Assembly: GCA_001464955.1 (NCBI GenBank)
Contig: LNEM01000030.1
Coordinates: forward strand, 186,001 to 250,000
Origin: Rhizobiales bacterium Ga0077537
GTDB taxonomy: Bacteria; Pseudomonadota; Alphaproteobacteria; Rhizobiales; Hyphomicrobiaceae
Reading direction: 5' to 3'
Length of the DNA: 64,000 bases
Every line of letters starts with the position of its first letter. Position 1 is the first letter of the stretch. The notes under the pieces were generated by a model. The model was not told where the DNA came from. It was given only the letters and a program-made list of their open reading frames with translations, and did not search any database. Shown here in pieces: positions 53,387 through 62,894 of the stretch. The position numbers were made by a program, and so were the translations under genes.

Positions 53387-54499
53387 TCAGCCGAGGACGG
53401 CGATGGTCTTGGCCTTGATCAGATCGAAATCGATCTCGGCACCGAGACCGGGCTTGTCAGGCGCATGCACGAGGCCGTTCCGATCCACCTCTATATCCTT
53501 GAGAAGACCGTACTTCTGGGCGGCATCCGGCAGCAGCACCTCGAAGTATTCGCAATTCCGTATGGCCATGATCAGGTGCAGGTTGGCGACGTTGTTGAGT
53601 GAGTTGCCGCCGTGATGGACCTCGTAGTTCATGTGGAAGCACTCGGCGAGGTGGGCCGTCTTGAGACAGGCCGTAAGCCCGCCCTTCACCGCCACATCGC
53701 CGCGCAGATAGTCGGTAGCCTTCGCCAGGAGCCACGGCGCGTAGGCGGTGTGCCCGCCGGGCGCATACTCGGTCGCGAGAATTGGCACCCCGAGCTGCTG
53801 TTTCAGCTTCACATAGCCACCGAGATCGTCCTCGACGAGCGGATCCTCATACCAGTAGAAGCCGAGCCGCTCGATCGCCTGTCCGACCCGAAGCGCGGCG
53901 ACATAGTCGTAGGACCATGTCGAATCGAGCATCAGTCGATAGTCGTCGCCGACGGCCTTGCGCACCGCTTGGCAGACCTTGATGTCCGCTTCCCACTGTG
54001 TCGGGGGATGGATCTTGTAGGCGCCCCAGCCACGCTCCCGGAACGCGATCGCCTCCGCCGCGTAAGCCTCTGCGGACGGCAGCACCGCCGACGACGCATA
54101 GGCTGGAACCGACGTCCGGAAACTGCCCATCAGTTTATGTACGGGCATGCCGGCAGCCTTCCCCGCCAGATCCCACAGCGCCACGTCGACCGCCCCGAGC
54201 ACCCGGAGCTGGTTGTTCATGCGCAGGCGTCCCCACATGCGCTGGAAGTGCAGCTCGCGCGCCAGCGGATCCTCGCCGACCAGCATCGGCTTGATGATCC
54301 TGGAGATCAGATGCGCATCGTTGCTGGCTGGCCGGCTTGCGGAGCCGAGAAACGAGTGGCCCGTGACGCCCGCGTCGGTCTCGATCGCGACGAGGCCGAG
54401 ATCGCTGGCGCCGACGAAGCGCCCCGTATGCCGACCATACTGCGTGGCCGGTATACCATCCCACGCAAACAAGGTGACAGTGATGTCGGTGATCTTCAT
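53387..54499 (-). CDS. Enolase-superfamily enzyme (mandelate racemase/muconate lactonising type)
   Basis: A 370-residue enzyme. The general-base lysine is K162 in YKIHP, metal ligands are D192 (LMLDSTW), E218 (YWYEDPL) and E244 (ATEYAPG), and the opposite base is probably the D268-H295 pair (RGDVAVKGG, EVHHGGNS). This is the MR-type subgroup that racemises or dehydrates hydroxy acids or sugar acids; the substrate is unknown. GGAG lies ten bases before ATG 54499. It is followed by the DUF2786-like gene. Confidence 0.92.
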   Translation of the reverse strand: MKITDITVTLFAWDGIPATQYGRHTGRFVGASDLGLVAIETDAGVTGHSFLGSASRPASNDAHLISRIIKPMLVGEDPLARELHFQRMWGRLRMNNQLRVLGAVDVALWDLAGKAAGMPVHKLMGSFRTSVPAYASSAVLPSAEAYAAEAIAFRERGWGAYKIHPPTQWEADIKVCQAVRKAVGDDYRLMLDSTWSYDYVAALRVGQAIERLGFYWYEDPLVEDDLGGYVKLKQQLGVPILATEYAPGGHTAYAPWLLAKATDYLRGDVAVKGGLTACLKTAHLAECFHMNYEVHHGGNSLNNVANLHLIMAIRNCEYFEVLLPDAAQKYGLLKDIEVDRNGLVHAPDKPGLGAEIDFDLIKAKTIAVLG

Positions 54500-54605
54500 G
54501 GGTCGCCACTCCGCTGGAGCGCGCATCGCGCCCACTGTCGCGGGATGGTACTGCCCTCGCACCGTGACGCAAGCCGATCGCCGCGAGGCACGATCGGCCG
54601 CTCGC

Positions 54606-55334
54606 TCAGGCCGCCGTCATGACGAGATAGAGAATGACACCCGTCATCAGCGCCATCACCCCTCCGACGGCGAGCCCGGGCACGGGATTGAGCCGCGCTG
54701 AAACCTCGTCGAGCGACAAGCCGAGTTCCTGCTCGACACGCGCGCGCTCGATGATCATCGGCGGCCGCTCGTCCGGATCGATCGGCGCATTCTGCGCAGC
54801 CCGCACGAGGCTGGCCAGGGTCGCGGCCTGACCGGTCGGCGGCGCGAGATCGGCCAGCGCGCGCACGACGTCGTGACGATCGTCGGGATAGTTGGCGATG
54901 GGCTGCGCCGTCGGCCAATTGAGATCGAAGCCCGACGACGATCGCCACTCGGAGGATCCGTCAAAGCCGTCCGCCGGCTGGAATGGTTGCACTGTCCGCG
55001 TTGGCCGGGGCGGCGGCGGCAGCGGCGCCATGACTGAACCGCCGGCGGCGGGAGCGAGCGCGGCGGCCGCACGCTCGAGGGATGCCTGCGAAACAGCATT
55101 CTCGACCGCATCGGCATAGGGACGGGCAGGGCCGAGATCAGCAAGGGCATCCCCGAGTCGCCGCCCCATCCACGGCGGCACGGATGGTCCACCGGAAGGC
55201 TGGAAGCCTGGTTGCGGGGCCGGTGCGAACTCAGCCGGCGCCGACTGCGCCGGCTTCGATCCGGTTTCGGCGCGCAAATCGTCATCCGACCAGGATTCGA
55301 CGAAACGAACGTCGACGGCAGCCGTACTCGCCAT
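54606..55334 (-). CDS. Proline-rich tail-anchored membrane protein
   Basis: A 242-residue protein: a long low-complexity Ala/Pro region (APLPPPPRPTRTVQPF), two short helical repeats (LGDALADLGPARPYADAVEN and VVRALADLAPPTGQA), and a C-terminal membrane helix (GLAVGGVMALMTGVILYLVM), so the bulk faces the cytoplasm. Not recognised as a named family. ATG 55334 has GGAG nine bases upstream. It lies 102 bases after the broken coiled-coil gene on the same strand; both may work at the envelope. Confidence 0.72.
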   Translation of the reverse strand: MASTAAVDVRFVESWSDDDLRAETGSKPAQSAPAEFAPAPQPGFQPSGGPSVPPWMGRRLGDALADLGPARPYADAVENAVSQASLERAAAALAPAAGGSVMAPLPPPPRPTRTVQPFQPADGFDGSSEWRSSSGFDLNWPTAQPIANYPDDRHDVVRALADLAPPTGQAATLASLVRAAQNAPIDPDERPPMIIERARVEQELGLSLDEVSARLNPVPGLAVGGVMALMTGVILYLVMTAA

Positions 55335-55436
55335 GCCTGACAACTCCTACGCAACGCTACAACAACGCTTGCATGAGACATCAATGCATCACTACGGCCA
55401 AATTGAGAAGTCGGGAGTTGAGTTGCCGTCCGTGCT

Positions 55437-56736
55437 TCAGGACGTCCGGGAAAGCCCGGCGATCCGATCCAGCAGCCGCGAGCGCTTGGCTGCGGCCGGC
55501 GGATGCGCCGGCTGATCCTCCGGCTGGCCGCCGGCAGCATTCTCCAGCGCCGAGCCTCGGTCGCCGGAAGCTGTCTCGCCCACAGGCGCCAACGGCTCGT
55601 CACTCACCGCGACGAGCACTGGAGCACCAGTCGCGACCGGCGGTGCCCTGGCGACAGTGGCGTCGCTCGCTGCACCGAACGCGGGATCGGAGACGCCTGG
55701 ATCGGCTTGCGGATCACGCACGACGGCCATCCGTTGCGCGAGGCTGCCCCGTCCTTCGCCCCCCGCCCGACGCGCCTGCGGAACAGCGCCTCCGCTGATC
55801 GCCGCCAGCTGTCGTGCCTCGGAGCTGGCCGATTGCGCATGGCTGAGCAGCAGTTCGGCCGACTGGGCCAGCTCGGCCCGCAGCTTGAGAATGGTGTCGC
55901 TCTGCTGCTCGGCCTGGGCTTCAGCAGCGTCCAGTCGCGCCTTGAGCGAGAGACGGCTGTCTTTTGACGCGCCGCGCGATCCGCCGGCCGTCTCGTTCTC
56001 GAGCGCCTGCGCGGCCTTCAGCCGTGCGATCTCGACAGCCTGCTCGTCGTTCCGGGCCCTGAGCGCCGTGATTTGCTGATTGAGTTCGGCGACCTGCTTC
56101 ACGCGCCGGGCTTCAGAGGCGTCCGCAGCCTGTGTCGCTTCGCCCAACCGCACCTTGAGTCGCTCGAGTTCGGCCTTGAGCTGACTGTCGCCACCTGAAG
56201 ACAATCCCCAGGCGCGCCATCCCTCGGCGCGCGGCAGCTACCTCAGCCTCCGCCAGGGCAGCTGCCTGCGCCTCGACCTTGCGTGCCAGTTCCGCGATCT
56301 CGCGGTCGCGCGCGTGGAGAACCTTCTTGGCCTCGGTGAGCCGTCCCTCGACCTTTGGCAAACGTTCGGTGATCGTCTGTTCGAGGACGCGGCGTGCGTT
56401 CTGCGCCTCTTCGAGCAGCGACCCCAGCCGCTCCTGTTCGGCCTCGAGCACATTGATCCGCGCGTCGCGCCGGTTGATATCGATCTGCTGACGCGCGCCG
56501 GCGAGGCGAACCTGTTCGACCAACGTCTCGAGCTTGTGCATCTTGATGGCGTACTCGGCCCGGATCTTGTCCCGGTCCGCCGCGATTTCGAGCTCCGTGA
56601 GCGGCATGGTATCGCGCATCCGCCGCGTCGTGAGCCGTACGGCTCGTGACCAGAACGCCGGCAGCAGCAACAGTCCGATGAGGCTCGCCGCGAGGAAGCC
56701 CAGCGCAATCAGCATACCGGACTGTATCGTGCTCAC
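55437..56736 (-). pseudogene. Coiled-coil membrane protein gene with a frameshift
   Basis: The 5' part, from GTG 56736 (GGGGAGA upstream), encodes an N-terminal membrane helix (GMLIALGFLAASLIGLLLL), RAVRLTTRRMRD, and a coiled coil up to about 56225; beyond that the frame turns to unlikely Arg/Gly-rich sequence. The coiled-coil pattern resumes in the next frame near 56200 (QLKAELERLKVRLGEATQ) and runs to 55437 with no strong start of its own. The two halves together match the ~430-residue layout of a conserved Hyphomicrobiales protein, so one extra base (or two missing) near 56210-56240 splits one gene. It may be a real mutation or a sequence error. Confidence 0.78.
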
Positions 56737-56986
56737 GCGGTCTCCCCGGTCCTACCCTCGATACCCGAACAGCGGTGCCACGCTCGGTTCCGGCCTGGAA
56801 CCTTGGGGCACCACCCGCGTCGCACGGCAGGCTGAACACGCATCATAGCGGTGACGAAGCACCTCCGGCTAGCCATCCCGCAACTGGTGCGACCTCGAAC
56901 CTGTGGAGTCAAGACCGAGCGCCGCCGATGCCACGTACGGCCAGCCCATGTGGCATTCTCGTCGCGCGAGCCGGCCGGCGATGACC

Positions 56987-58021
56987 TCAGAATGGATTCC
57001 AGGTCGGTCGACGCGTGTACTTGAGATATCCGACATTGGCGCCCAGTCGTAGCCCGACCCCCGCGCGGATCGGTGCCAGCACGACGTCGTCGCGCTGCTG
57101 GAAGGTGAGGCCGACTCCGCCGACGACATACGCCGACCCGGCCACGCCACCGAAACGCTCGTAGAGGTCGCCGATGTCGCGAAGGTTATAGACGAGCACC
57201 ATGACCTTGGACCCTTCGGCCCCGGCATCGTACCCGATGGACGGTCCCTGCCAGTAGACCTTGTGGGTCCCGGCATCACGGGTATAGAGCCGTCCCTGGC
57301 CGTAACGGAGACCGGCGACGAACGCGCCACCCACGTCCTCGCCGAGAATGTAGCCGTTCGGCCGCCCCTTCGTCTTGAACGCGTACTCGATCACGCTGGC
57401 GAGACCCTGGCTGATGGAGCCGAAGAAGCCGTGCCCCGCGCCGATGATCTCGCGCATGGAGTAGGTACCGTCGTCATGGGATCCGCCGCGATCGCGGTAG
57501 GGTCCCGGTTCGTTCGACGCATGGCGGCGGTCGTAGCCGTCGGGCCGTTCGTCGCGATCGACCCAGCGCGGCTCGTCCGACCCGCGCGGCGCGTCATAGC
57601 GCTCGCCGCGCTGCGGCGGCCGGTAGGCATCGTCCCGCGAAGCGGAGCGGGGCTCGGGGGCCGGCTCGTAACGCTGCGGCGGCCGGTAGACGTCGTCGCG
57701 ATCGACCGGCGCCGGTGGCCGGTAGGTCTCGACACGATCGAACGAGCGCCGCGAGGCCTGATCGCGATCGTCGTATCGGTTGTCGTACGTCCGGCCCGCT
57801 TGCCGCTCGTCGTCGCGAGGCGGGGGCAGCTCATAGGCCGGTGCCGGCGGCGGTAGCGAATCCCGCTGCGTTCCGGAGCGGGCATCGTACTCCGTCGTTG
57901 GTTGCGGTGCCTCGCGCAGCCAGGGCAGCCGGTCTTGCGCCGACGTCGGCATTGGCACGGTCGCGGCAAGCGCGCCGGCAAGAGCGACGCACGTGAGGAT
58001 CTTGAATGGCTTCGTCGTCAT
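56987..58021 (-). CDS. eipA: EipA-like DUF1134 envelope protein
   Basis: A 344-residue secreted protein: Sec signal (LTCVALAGALAATVPMPTSA), a 140-residue Arg/Asp/Pro/Tyr-rich low-complexity region (repeated YRPPQR), and a C-terminal DUF1134 domain (MREIIGAGHGFFGSISQG, GEDVGGAFVAGLRYGQGRL, IGYDAGAEGSK). EipA is a periplasmic protein needed for envelope integrity in Brucella. The disordered insert is longer than in that protein. ATG 58021 is chosen at the signal peptide; the ribosome binding site is weak. Confidence 0.88.
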   Translation of the reverse strand: MTTKPFKILTCVALAGALAATVPMPTSAQDRLPWLREAPQPTTEYDARSGTQRDSLPPPAPAYELPPPRDDERQAGRTYDNRYDDRDQASRRSFDRVETYRPPAPVDRDDVYRPPQRYEPAPEPRSASRDDAYRPPQRGERYDAPRGSDEPRWVDRDERPDGYDRRHASNEPGPYRDRGGSHDDGTYSMREIIGAGHGFFGSISQGLASVIEYAFKTKGRPNGYILGEDVGGAFVAGLRYGQGRLYTRDAGTHKVYWQGPSIGYDAGAEGSKVMVLVYNLRDIGDLYERFGGVAGSAYVVGGVGLTFQQRDDVVLAPIRAGVGLRLGANVGYLKYTRRPTWNPF

Positions 58022-58202
58022 GATGAGCGAGCCTGATGTCCGGCTATGGGGCCGCTTATGGCGGGGATGCACGCCTCGGCGGCGGCGGGCGACCGGCCCG
58101 CCATGCTCAACAAAGTGTTTACCGAAAGTGTTACCAAAGTATGGCCAGCCGCCCCGCACCGCGTGGGCGGAAACGAAAAAATGCGCGCCGCGATACGCAA
58201 CC

Positions 58203-59105
58203 TCAGCGTGATGCGGGCAGTGGCGCCCTCGTGCCCCAGGCGACGAAATGCCCGTTGAGGTAGCCCCTGTCGGCCTTTCCGTATGCGAGCGGCCCTCCAG
58301 CGGGATCGGTGACAGACCCACCAGCGGCCACGAGCACGGCATGGCCGGCAGCGATATCCCATTCCATCGTCGGGCCGAGCCTCGGATAGATGTCGGCCTC
58401 ACCCCGGGCGAGAGTGCAGAACTTCAACGACGACCCGACATCCCGTCGCTCGGCAACGGCATAGCGGGCGAGGAAAGCCTCCGTTTCGGGCGTGGCATGC
58501 GACCGGCTGGCCACCGCAACGAGCCGGGTGGGATCCGGTTGCCGTGTCTGGATGGAACGGAAGGCGCATCCATCCAGAGCGGAGGGCGGCGCATCGACTT
58601 GAAACGTCGCCAGTTGGGCGTCATTGCGCCCGAACGTCGCATAGATGAGGCCGAGGGCCGGCGCCATGACGACGCCCAGTGTCGGGACACCGTCCTCCAC
58701 CAGCGCGACGTTGACCGTGAACTCGCCACGCTTGTTGATGAACTCCTTCGTGCCGTCGAGCGGATCGACGAGAAAGAAGCGCTCACCGATGACCGGCACG
58801 CGACCCTCGGAGACCGATTCCTCCGCGACAACGGGAATATCTGGGGCGATCCGGGCAAGGGCCTCGAGCAGGACGGCCTCCGCGTCACGGTCGGCGGCCG
58901 TCACGGGCGAGTCGTCGGCTTTCGTGAAAACCTGGAAGCCGCCGTTGTAGTGCGCCATCTCGAGCGCTCCGGCAGCCAGCACGGGCGCGACGAGCTCACG
59001 GGCGAGATCGCGTATCGCGGCGGTCGAGGTTCGGCTCAACGGAGGCTCCCGTATCGATGTCGGCGCACCCCCGGACAACCCGGGTGATTCGACGGAAAAA
59101 GCCAT
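58203..59105 (-). CDS. cysQ: 3'(2'),5'-bisphosphate nucleotidase CysQ
   Basis: A 300-residue inositol-monophosphatase-fold enzyme: DDSPVTAADRDAEAVL, VVAEES, the metal motif DPLDGTKEFI and the C-terminal WDIAAGHAV. It converts PAP (adenosine 3',5'-bisphosphate) to AMP in sulfate assimilation. The first ~25 residues are Ser/Pro-rich; a later start is possible. The gene is divergent from chpT and 181 bases from eipA. Confidence 0.92.
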   Translation of the reverse strand: MAFSVESPGLSGGAPTSIREPPLSRTSTAAIRDLARELVAPVLAAGALEMAHYNGGFQVFTKADDSPVTAADRDAEAVLLEALARIAPDIPVVAEESVSEGRVPVIGERFFLVDPLDGTKEFINKRGEFTVNVALVEDGVPTLGVVMAPALGLIYATFGRNDAQLATFQVDAPPSALDGCAFRSIQTRQPDPTRLVAVASRSHATPETEAFLARYAVAERRDVGSSLKFCTLARGEADIYPRLGPTMEWDIAAGHAVLVAAGGSVTDPAGGPLAYGKADRGYLNGHFVAWGTRAPLPASR

Positions 59106-59375
59106 TCACACGGCCCGGAAACGTTGCCCTTCAGCCGCGAGTGTGTCCGGTAATCGACAATTTCTTCAACACTTGCGTGTAGATGGGGTCAGCTCGAACG
59201 CCTGTGCTTGGCATCGTCGGCGACACCCGTGTATCAGCATGCATCGAGCCGTTGCAAGAGACGGTCTGAGACGGTGTCGACCCGCCCCGGCAATTCATTC
59301 GGACGGCGTCGCGTCCACGGGTCGGCCAGTCGCCGATCAAAAGGCGATTTTACCCCTCGGAGGGATTACGCACTC

Positions 59376-60014
59376 ATGACCAAGACCGCGCATCCCACGG
59401 ATCTCGAGCTGGCAGCGCTCATCTCGAGCAAGATCTGCCACGACGTCATCAACCCGGTCGGTGCCATCTACAATGGCCTCGAGATTCTGAACGAAGAGGA
59501 GGACGCCGAGGCGAAGACCTACGCCTTGACCGTAATCCGGAACGTGACCGAACAGGCCTCCGCCCGCCTGCAGTTCGCGCGCTTCGCATTTGGCGCCGCC
59601 GGCTCGGCCGGATCGGTGATCGACCTTTCGACGGCCGAGCAGATCAGCCGCGGCTTCGTCGGCAACGGCAAGCATCGACTGACCTGGAAAGGCCCGGCCG
59701 GCCACATGGCCAAGGATCGCGCCAAGTTGCTGCTGAACCTGGTCGCGTCGGCCATGAGCGCACTGCCACGCGGTGGCGACATTCTCGTCGACCTCAAGGG
59801 CCCGCTCGACAACGCGAGCTTCTCTGTCCGCTGCAAGGGGACCGGCGCCCGCCCGCCACACTACCTCGTCGAATTCCTGACCGGCGCCTCTACGCCGCCG
59901 TTGGACACCCAGTCCATTCAAGCCTACTACACCGCGCGCCTCGCCGGCAGCGCCAACATGAAGCTGGAAGTCCTGAAGGACGGCGCTGATATCGTACTGG
60001 CCGCCCGTCCCTGA
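59376..60014 (+). CDS. chpT: Histidine phosphotransferase ChpT
   Basis: A 212-residue ChpT: a DHp helix with the phosphoacceptor H22 in ISSKICHDVINPVGAIYNG, and a degenerate ATPase-like domain (residues 90-205). In alphaproteobacteria it relays phosphate from CckA to CtrA and CpdR, controlling the cell cycle. ATG 59376 follows GGAGGG at a long spacing; the frame is open further upstream but that part is not protein-like. A single-domain response regulator follows 158 bases later. Confidence 0.9.
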   Translation: MTKTAHPTDLELAALISSKICHDVINPVGAIYNGLEILNEEEDAEAKTYALTVIRNVTEQASARLQFARFAFGAAGSAGSVIDLSTAEQISRGFVGNGKHRLTWKGPAGHMAKDRAKLLLNLVASAMSALPRGGDILVDLKGPLDNASFSVRCKGTGARPPHYLVEFLTGASTPPLDTQSIQAYYTARLAGSANMKLEVLKDGADIVLAARP

Positions 60015-60172
60015 GGAGCGCCTCCCTGTCGTTCGGCAGATTGCGGACTGACAGCGGCAAGACCATACCTTGCTTCGCCGGATATTTACCAATCTCGGCC
60101 ATAGTACGGACCAGGCTCCCCGTCTGGCGGGAGTCGATTTGGGTCCGACGCCCGCATGGTCCGGAGTGAGCG

Positions 60173-60538
60173 ATGAAGCATTGTCTGGTGGTCGACGATT
60201 CTGAGATTGTTCGCAAGGTTGCGCGTCGCATACTCGAAACCATGGACTTCGAGGTCTCGGAGGCCCAGAACGGACAGGAAGCTGTCGAGCGCTGCACCCA
60301 GCGCATGCCCGACCTGGTGCTTCTGGATTGGCACATGCCGGTGATGAACGGCCTCGAGTTTCTCGGCTCGCTCCGCCTCGCGACCAAGGGCAAGCGTCCC
60401 CATATCGTGTATTGCGCCTCGGAGCACGATCCGGCTGAACTCTCGCGTGCCTTCATCGGCGGTGCCGACGACTACCTGCTGAAGCCTTTCGATCGCCAAT
60501 CGATCGAGCACAAGTTGGTGACGGCCGGTCTGGTCTGA
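60173..60538 (+). CDS. Single-domain (CheY-like) response regulator
   Basis: A 121-residue receiver: acidic pair D8/D9, phosphoacceptor D52 (LVLLDWHMP), and K104 (YLLKPF). No output domain. It differs from CpdR and DivK at the sequence level that I can recall, so a name is not given. The link to the ChpT phosphorelay is suggested by adjacency. The ATG lies just after GGAGTGAGCG. Confidence 0.93.
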   Translation: MKHCLVVDDSEIVRKVARRILETMDFEVSEAQNGQEAVERCTQRMPDLVLLDWHMPVMNGLEFLGSLRLATKGKRPHIVYCASEHDPAELSRAFIGGADDYLLKPFDRQSIEHKLVTAGLV

Positions 60539-60590
60539 CACCGACTGTCGGCTTGACATCGGGCTCCGGGCACCGCTCAAAGCTGTGCGA

Positions 60591-61442
60591 ATGAACTACC
60601 GCCACGCATTCCATGCCGGCAATTTCGCCGACGTGCTGAAACACATCGTTCTTTCGCTGTGTCTCGACCGCATGACGCGAAAGCCGAAGCCCTTGCGCGT
60701 CATCGATACGCATGCAGGCGTCGGCCGCTATCGCCTCGACTCGGGTGAAGCCGAACGGACGGGAGAATGGCGCGGCGGCATCGGTCGCCTCATGGCAAGC
60801 GGCGCAGACCCGCTCCCACCCACCATCGCGGCAATTCTGGCTCCCTATCTGGACAGCGTGCGCGCATTCAATCCGTCGGGCGATCTCGCCATCTACCCCG
60901 GCAGCCCGCTGATCTCGCTGGCGCTCATGCGCCCAGGCGACAGGATGGCCGCCTGCGAATTGCATCCGGAGGACGCAGCCGCCCTTCGCCGGGAACTGCG
61001 ACACGATGGCCGGGCCAAGGTGCTCGAGATGGACGGCTGGCAGGCGCTGCGCGCGACATTGCCGCCGAACGAGCGTCGCGGACTGATCTTGATAGACCCC
61101 CCGTTTGAGGAGGCCGGCGAGTTGGACCGGCTTGTGAAAGCCGTCGGCGACGGCACCAAGCGGTTTGCGACCGGCACGTACCTTCTGTGGTTGCCGATCA
61201 AGGACGTCCGCCAGTCCGCAAGTTTTGCCAATGCGATTGGCCGGATGGAAGGGGTCCAGGCCATTTGGATCGAGCTTCGCACCCAGCGGATCGAGACGGC
61301 GGAGCGTCTGGCAGGCTCGGCGCTCGTCGTCATCAATCCCCCATTTGGTCTTGAGCAGAACCTCCAGACCATATTGCCGTGGCTCAGCGAGCGGCTGGCG
61401 ACGGGGGAAGGGGCCGCGTGGCGTCTCGATACTGTCGCCTGA
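60591..61442 (+). CDS. rlmJ: 23S rRNA (adenine(2030)-N6)-methyltransferase RlmJ
   Basis: A 283-residue methyltransferase: MNYRHAFHAGNFADVLKH at the start, DTHAGVGRY for SAM binding, and the catalytic IDPPFEE. The order is typical of RlmJ/YhiR, which modifies A2030 of 23S rRNA. ATG 60591 was preferred to a GTG two codons upstream. Length is normal. Confidence 0.95.
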   Translation: MNYRHAFHAGNFADVLKHIVLSLCLDRMTRKPKPLRVIDTHAGVGRYRLDSGEAERTGEWRGGIGRLMASGADPLPPTIAAILAPYLDSVRAFNPSGDLAIYPGSPLISLALMRPGDRMAACELHPEDAAALRRELRHDGRAKVLEMDGWQALRATLPPNERRGLILIDPPFEEAGELDRLVKAVGDGTKRFATGTYLLWLPIKDVRQSASFANAIGRMEGVQAIWIELRTQRIETAERLAGSALVVINPPFGLEQNLQTILPWLSERLATGEGAAWRLDTVA

Positions 61443-61687
61443 ACGCTCCGGCATGCCCGGCAAGGATCTCGACCGACAACAACTTCGCGACCCTTGACCG
61501 GATGGACTCGGCCCACCGTCGATGCTAGCCAAGCGCTGCATGGCGACGCGCGCACGGCAGATCGAGCCGATCCTCGCATTGACGCCAGTCAAGTTTTGAG
61601 CAGGAAACGGACGTCGAACATCGCCGGCTCTCCGGTCGCACGACGTTTGCCCCGGCGAGAAGCCGGGCCAGCAAAGGACGAACCAGA

Positions 61688-62881
61688 ATGTCGGCCAGCA
61701 CAACCGTGCGCTCGCTTCTGTGCCTGCTCGTCGCAACGTCCGTTCTGGGAGGTTGCGACCGGCCCGGAGGCACCGCCAAGGCGCCGGCAGCACCCAAGCC
61801 GCCGCTGGTCACCGTCTCGCAACCCTTGAAGAAATCGGTCGCCGACGAGACCGAGCTGGTCGGTCGCTTCGTTGCCGTCGACACCGTCGAGATCAAGGCC
61901 CGCGTCTCTGGATATCTCGAGGCGGTTCAGTTCCGCGATGGCGAGATCGTCCAGAAGGGCGCCCCTCTCTTCGTCATAGATCGCCGCCCGTTCGAGATCG
62001 CGCGCGACCAGGCACGGGCGACGCTGGCCCAGGCCGAGGCCAATCTGGCGCTCGCCGAAAGTGATCTGGCACGCGCGCGCGACCTGTCGCTCGGCGCGAC
62101 CATCAGCAAACAGACGATGGATCAGCGCACCGCGGCAAAGCGCGCGGCAGAAGCCGGCGTTCTCGCCCAGCGAGCCGCCGTCAGGCAGGCGGAACTGGAC
62201 CTCGAATTCACCGAGCTGAAGGCCCCGATCACGGGCCGCATCGGTGATCGGCGCGTTTCACCGGGCAACCTCGTGGCTTCGTCGACCAGCGCGAATTCGT
62301 CGCTGCTGGCGACGATCCAGTCCCTCGATCCCATTCGCTTCGAGTTCACGTTGGACGAGAGTGCTTACCTCAAGCTCCGGCGAACGGCGGCCTTCGGTTC
62401 CGTGGGCGGCGTAGGCCTCCCCGTTTCACTCCGCCTGATCGACGAGCCGACGTTCTCGCACAAGGGTGCCATCGACTTTCTGGACAATGCCTTGAGCCGG
62501 ACGAGCGCCACCATCCGCGGCCGCGCGCAACTGCCGAACGAGAAGGGCCTGTTCGCGCCGGGCATGTTCGCACGCGCCCGGGTAACCCTCGGCCCGCCGG
62601 TCGAGGCACTGCTCGTGCCCGACGCAGCGATCGGCTCCGAACAGGTGCGCAAGACGGTGTTCGTCGTCGGCGACGACAACGTCGTGAAGCAGAAGTACGT
62701 CGAACTCGGCGAACTCGTGGACGGCTTGCGCGTGATCACAGGCGGTATCGACGCGACCGATCGTGTCGTCATCGACGGCCTGATGCGTGCCCGCCCCGGC
62801 GTGACTGTCGAACCGAAATCCGGAACCATCGCTGCATCGGCATCATCGACACCCGAGAACGGCAGCCGCAGCTCGAACTGA
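61688..62881 (+). CDS. RND efflux periplasmic adaptor (MFP) lipoprotein
   Basis: A 397-residue membrane fusion protein. The lipobox LGGC (C about 23) predicts an inner-membrane-anchored lipoprotein. VDTVEIKARVSGYLEAVQF and RVSPGNLV are the lipoyl halves, flanking a hairpin (ATLAQAEANLALAESDLA). It links the RND pump to an outer membrane channel. The pump gene starts 13 bases downstream. No local regulator or outer membrane channel is visible. Confidence 0.93.
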   Translation: MSASTTVRSLLCLLVATSVLGGCDRPGGTAKAPAAPKPPLVTVSQPLKKSVADETELVGRFVAVDTVEIKARVSGYLEAVQFRDGEIVQKGAPLFVIDRRPFEIARDQARATLAQAEANLALAESDLARARDLSLGATISKQTMDQRTAAKRAAEAGVLAQRAAVRQAELDLEFTELKAPITGRIGDRRVSPGNLVASSTSANSSLLATIQSLDPIRFEFTLDESAYLKLRRTAAFGSVGGVGLPVSLRLIDEPTFSHKGAIDFLDNALSRTSATIRGRAQLPNEKGLFAPGMFARARVTLGPPVEALLVPDAAIGSEQVRKTVFVVGDDNVVKQKYVELGELVDGLRVITGGIDATDRVVIDGLMRARPGVTVEPKSGTIAASASSTPENGSRSSN

Positions 62882-62894
62882 AAGCGACGAGGCG

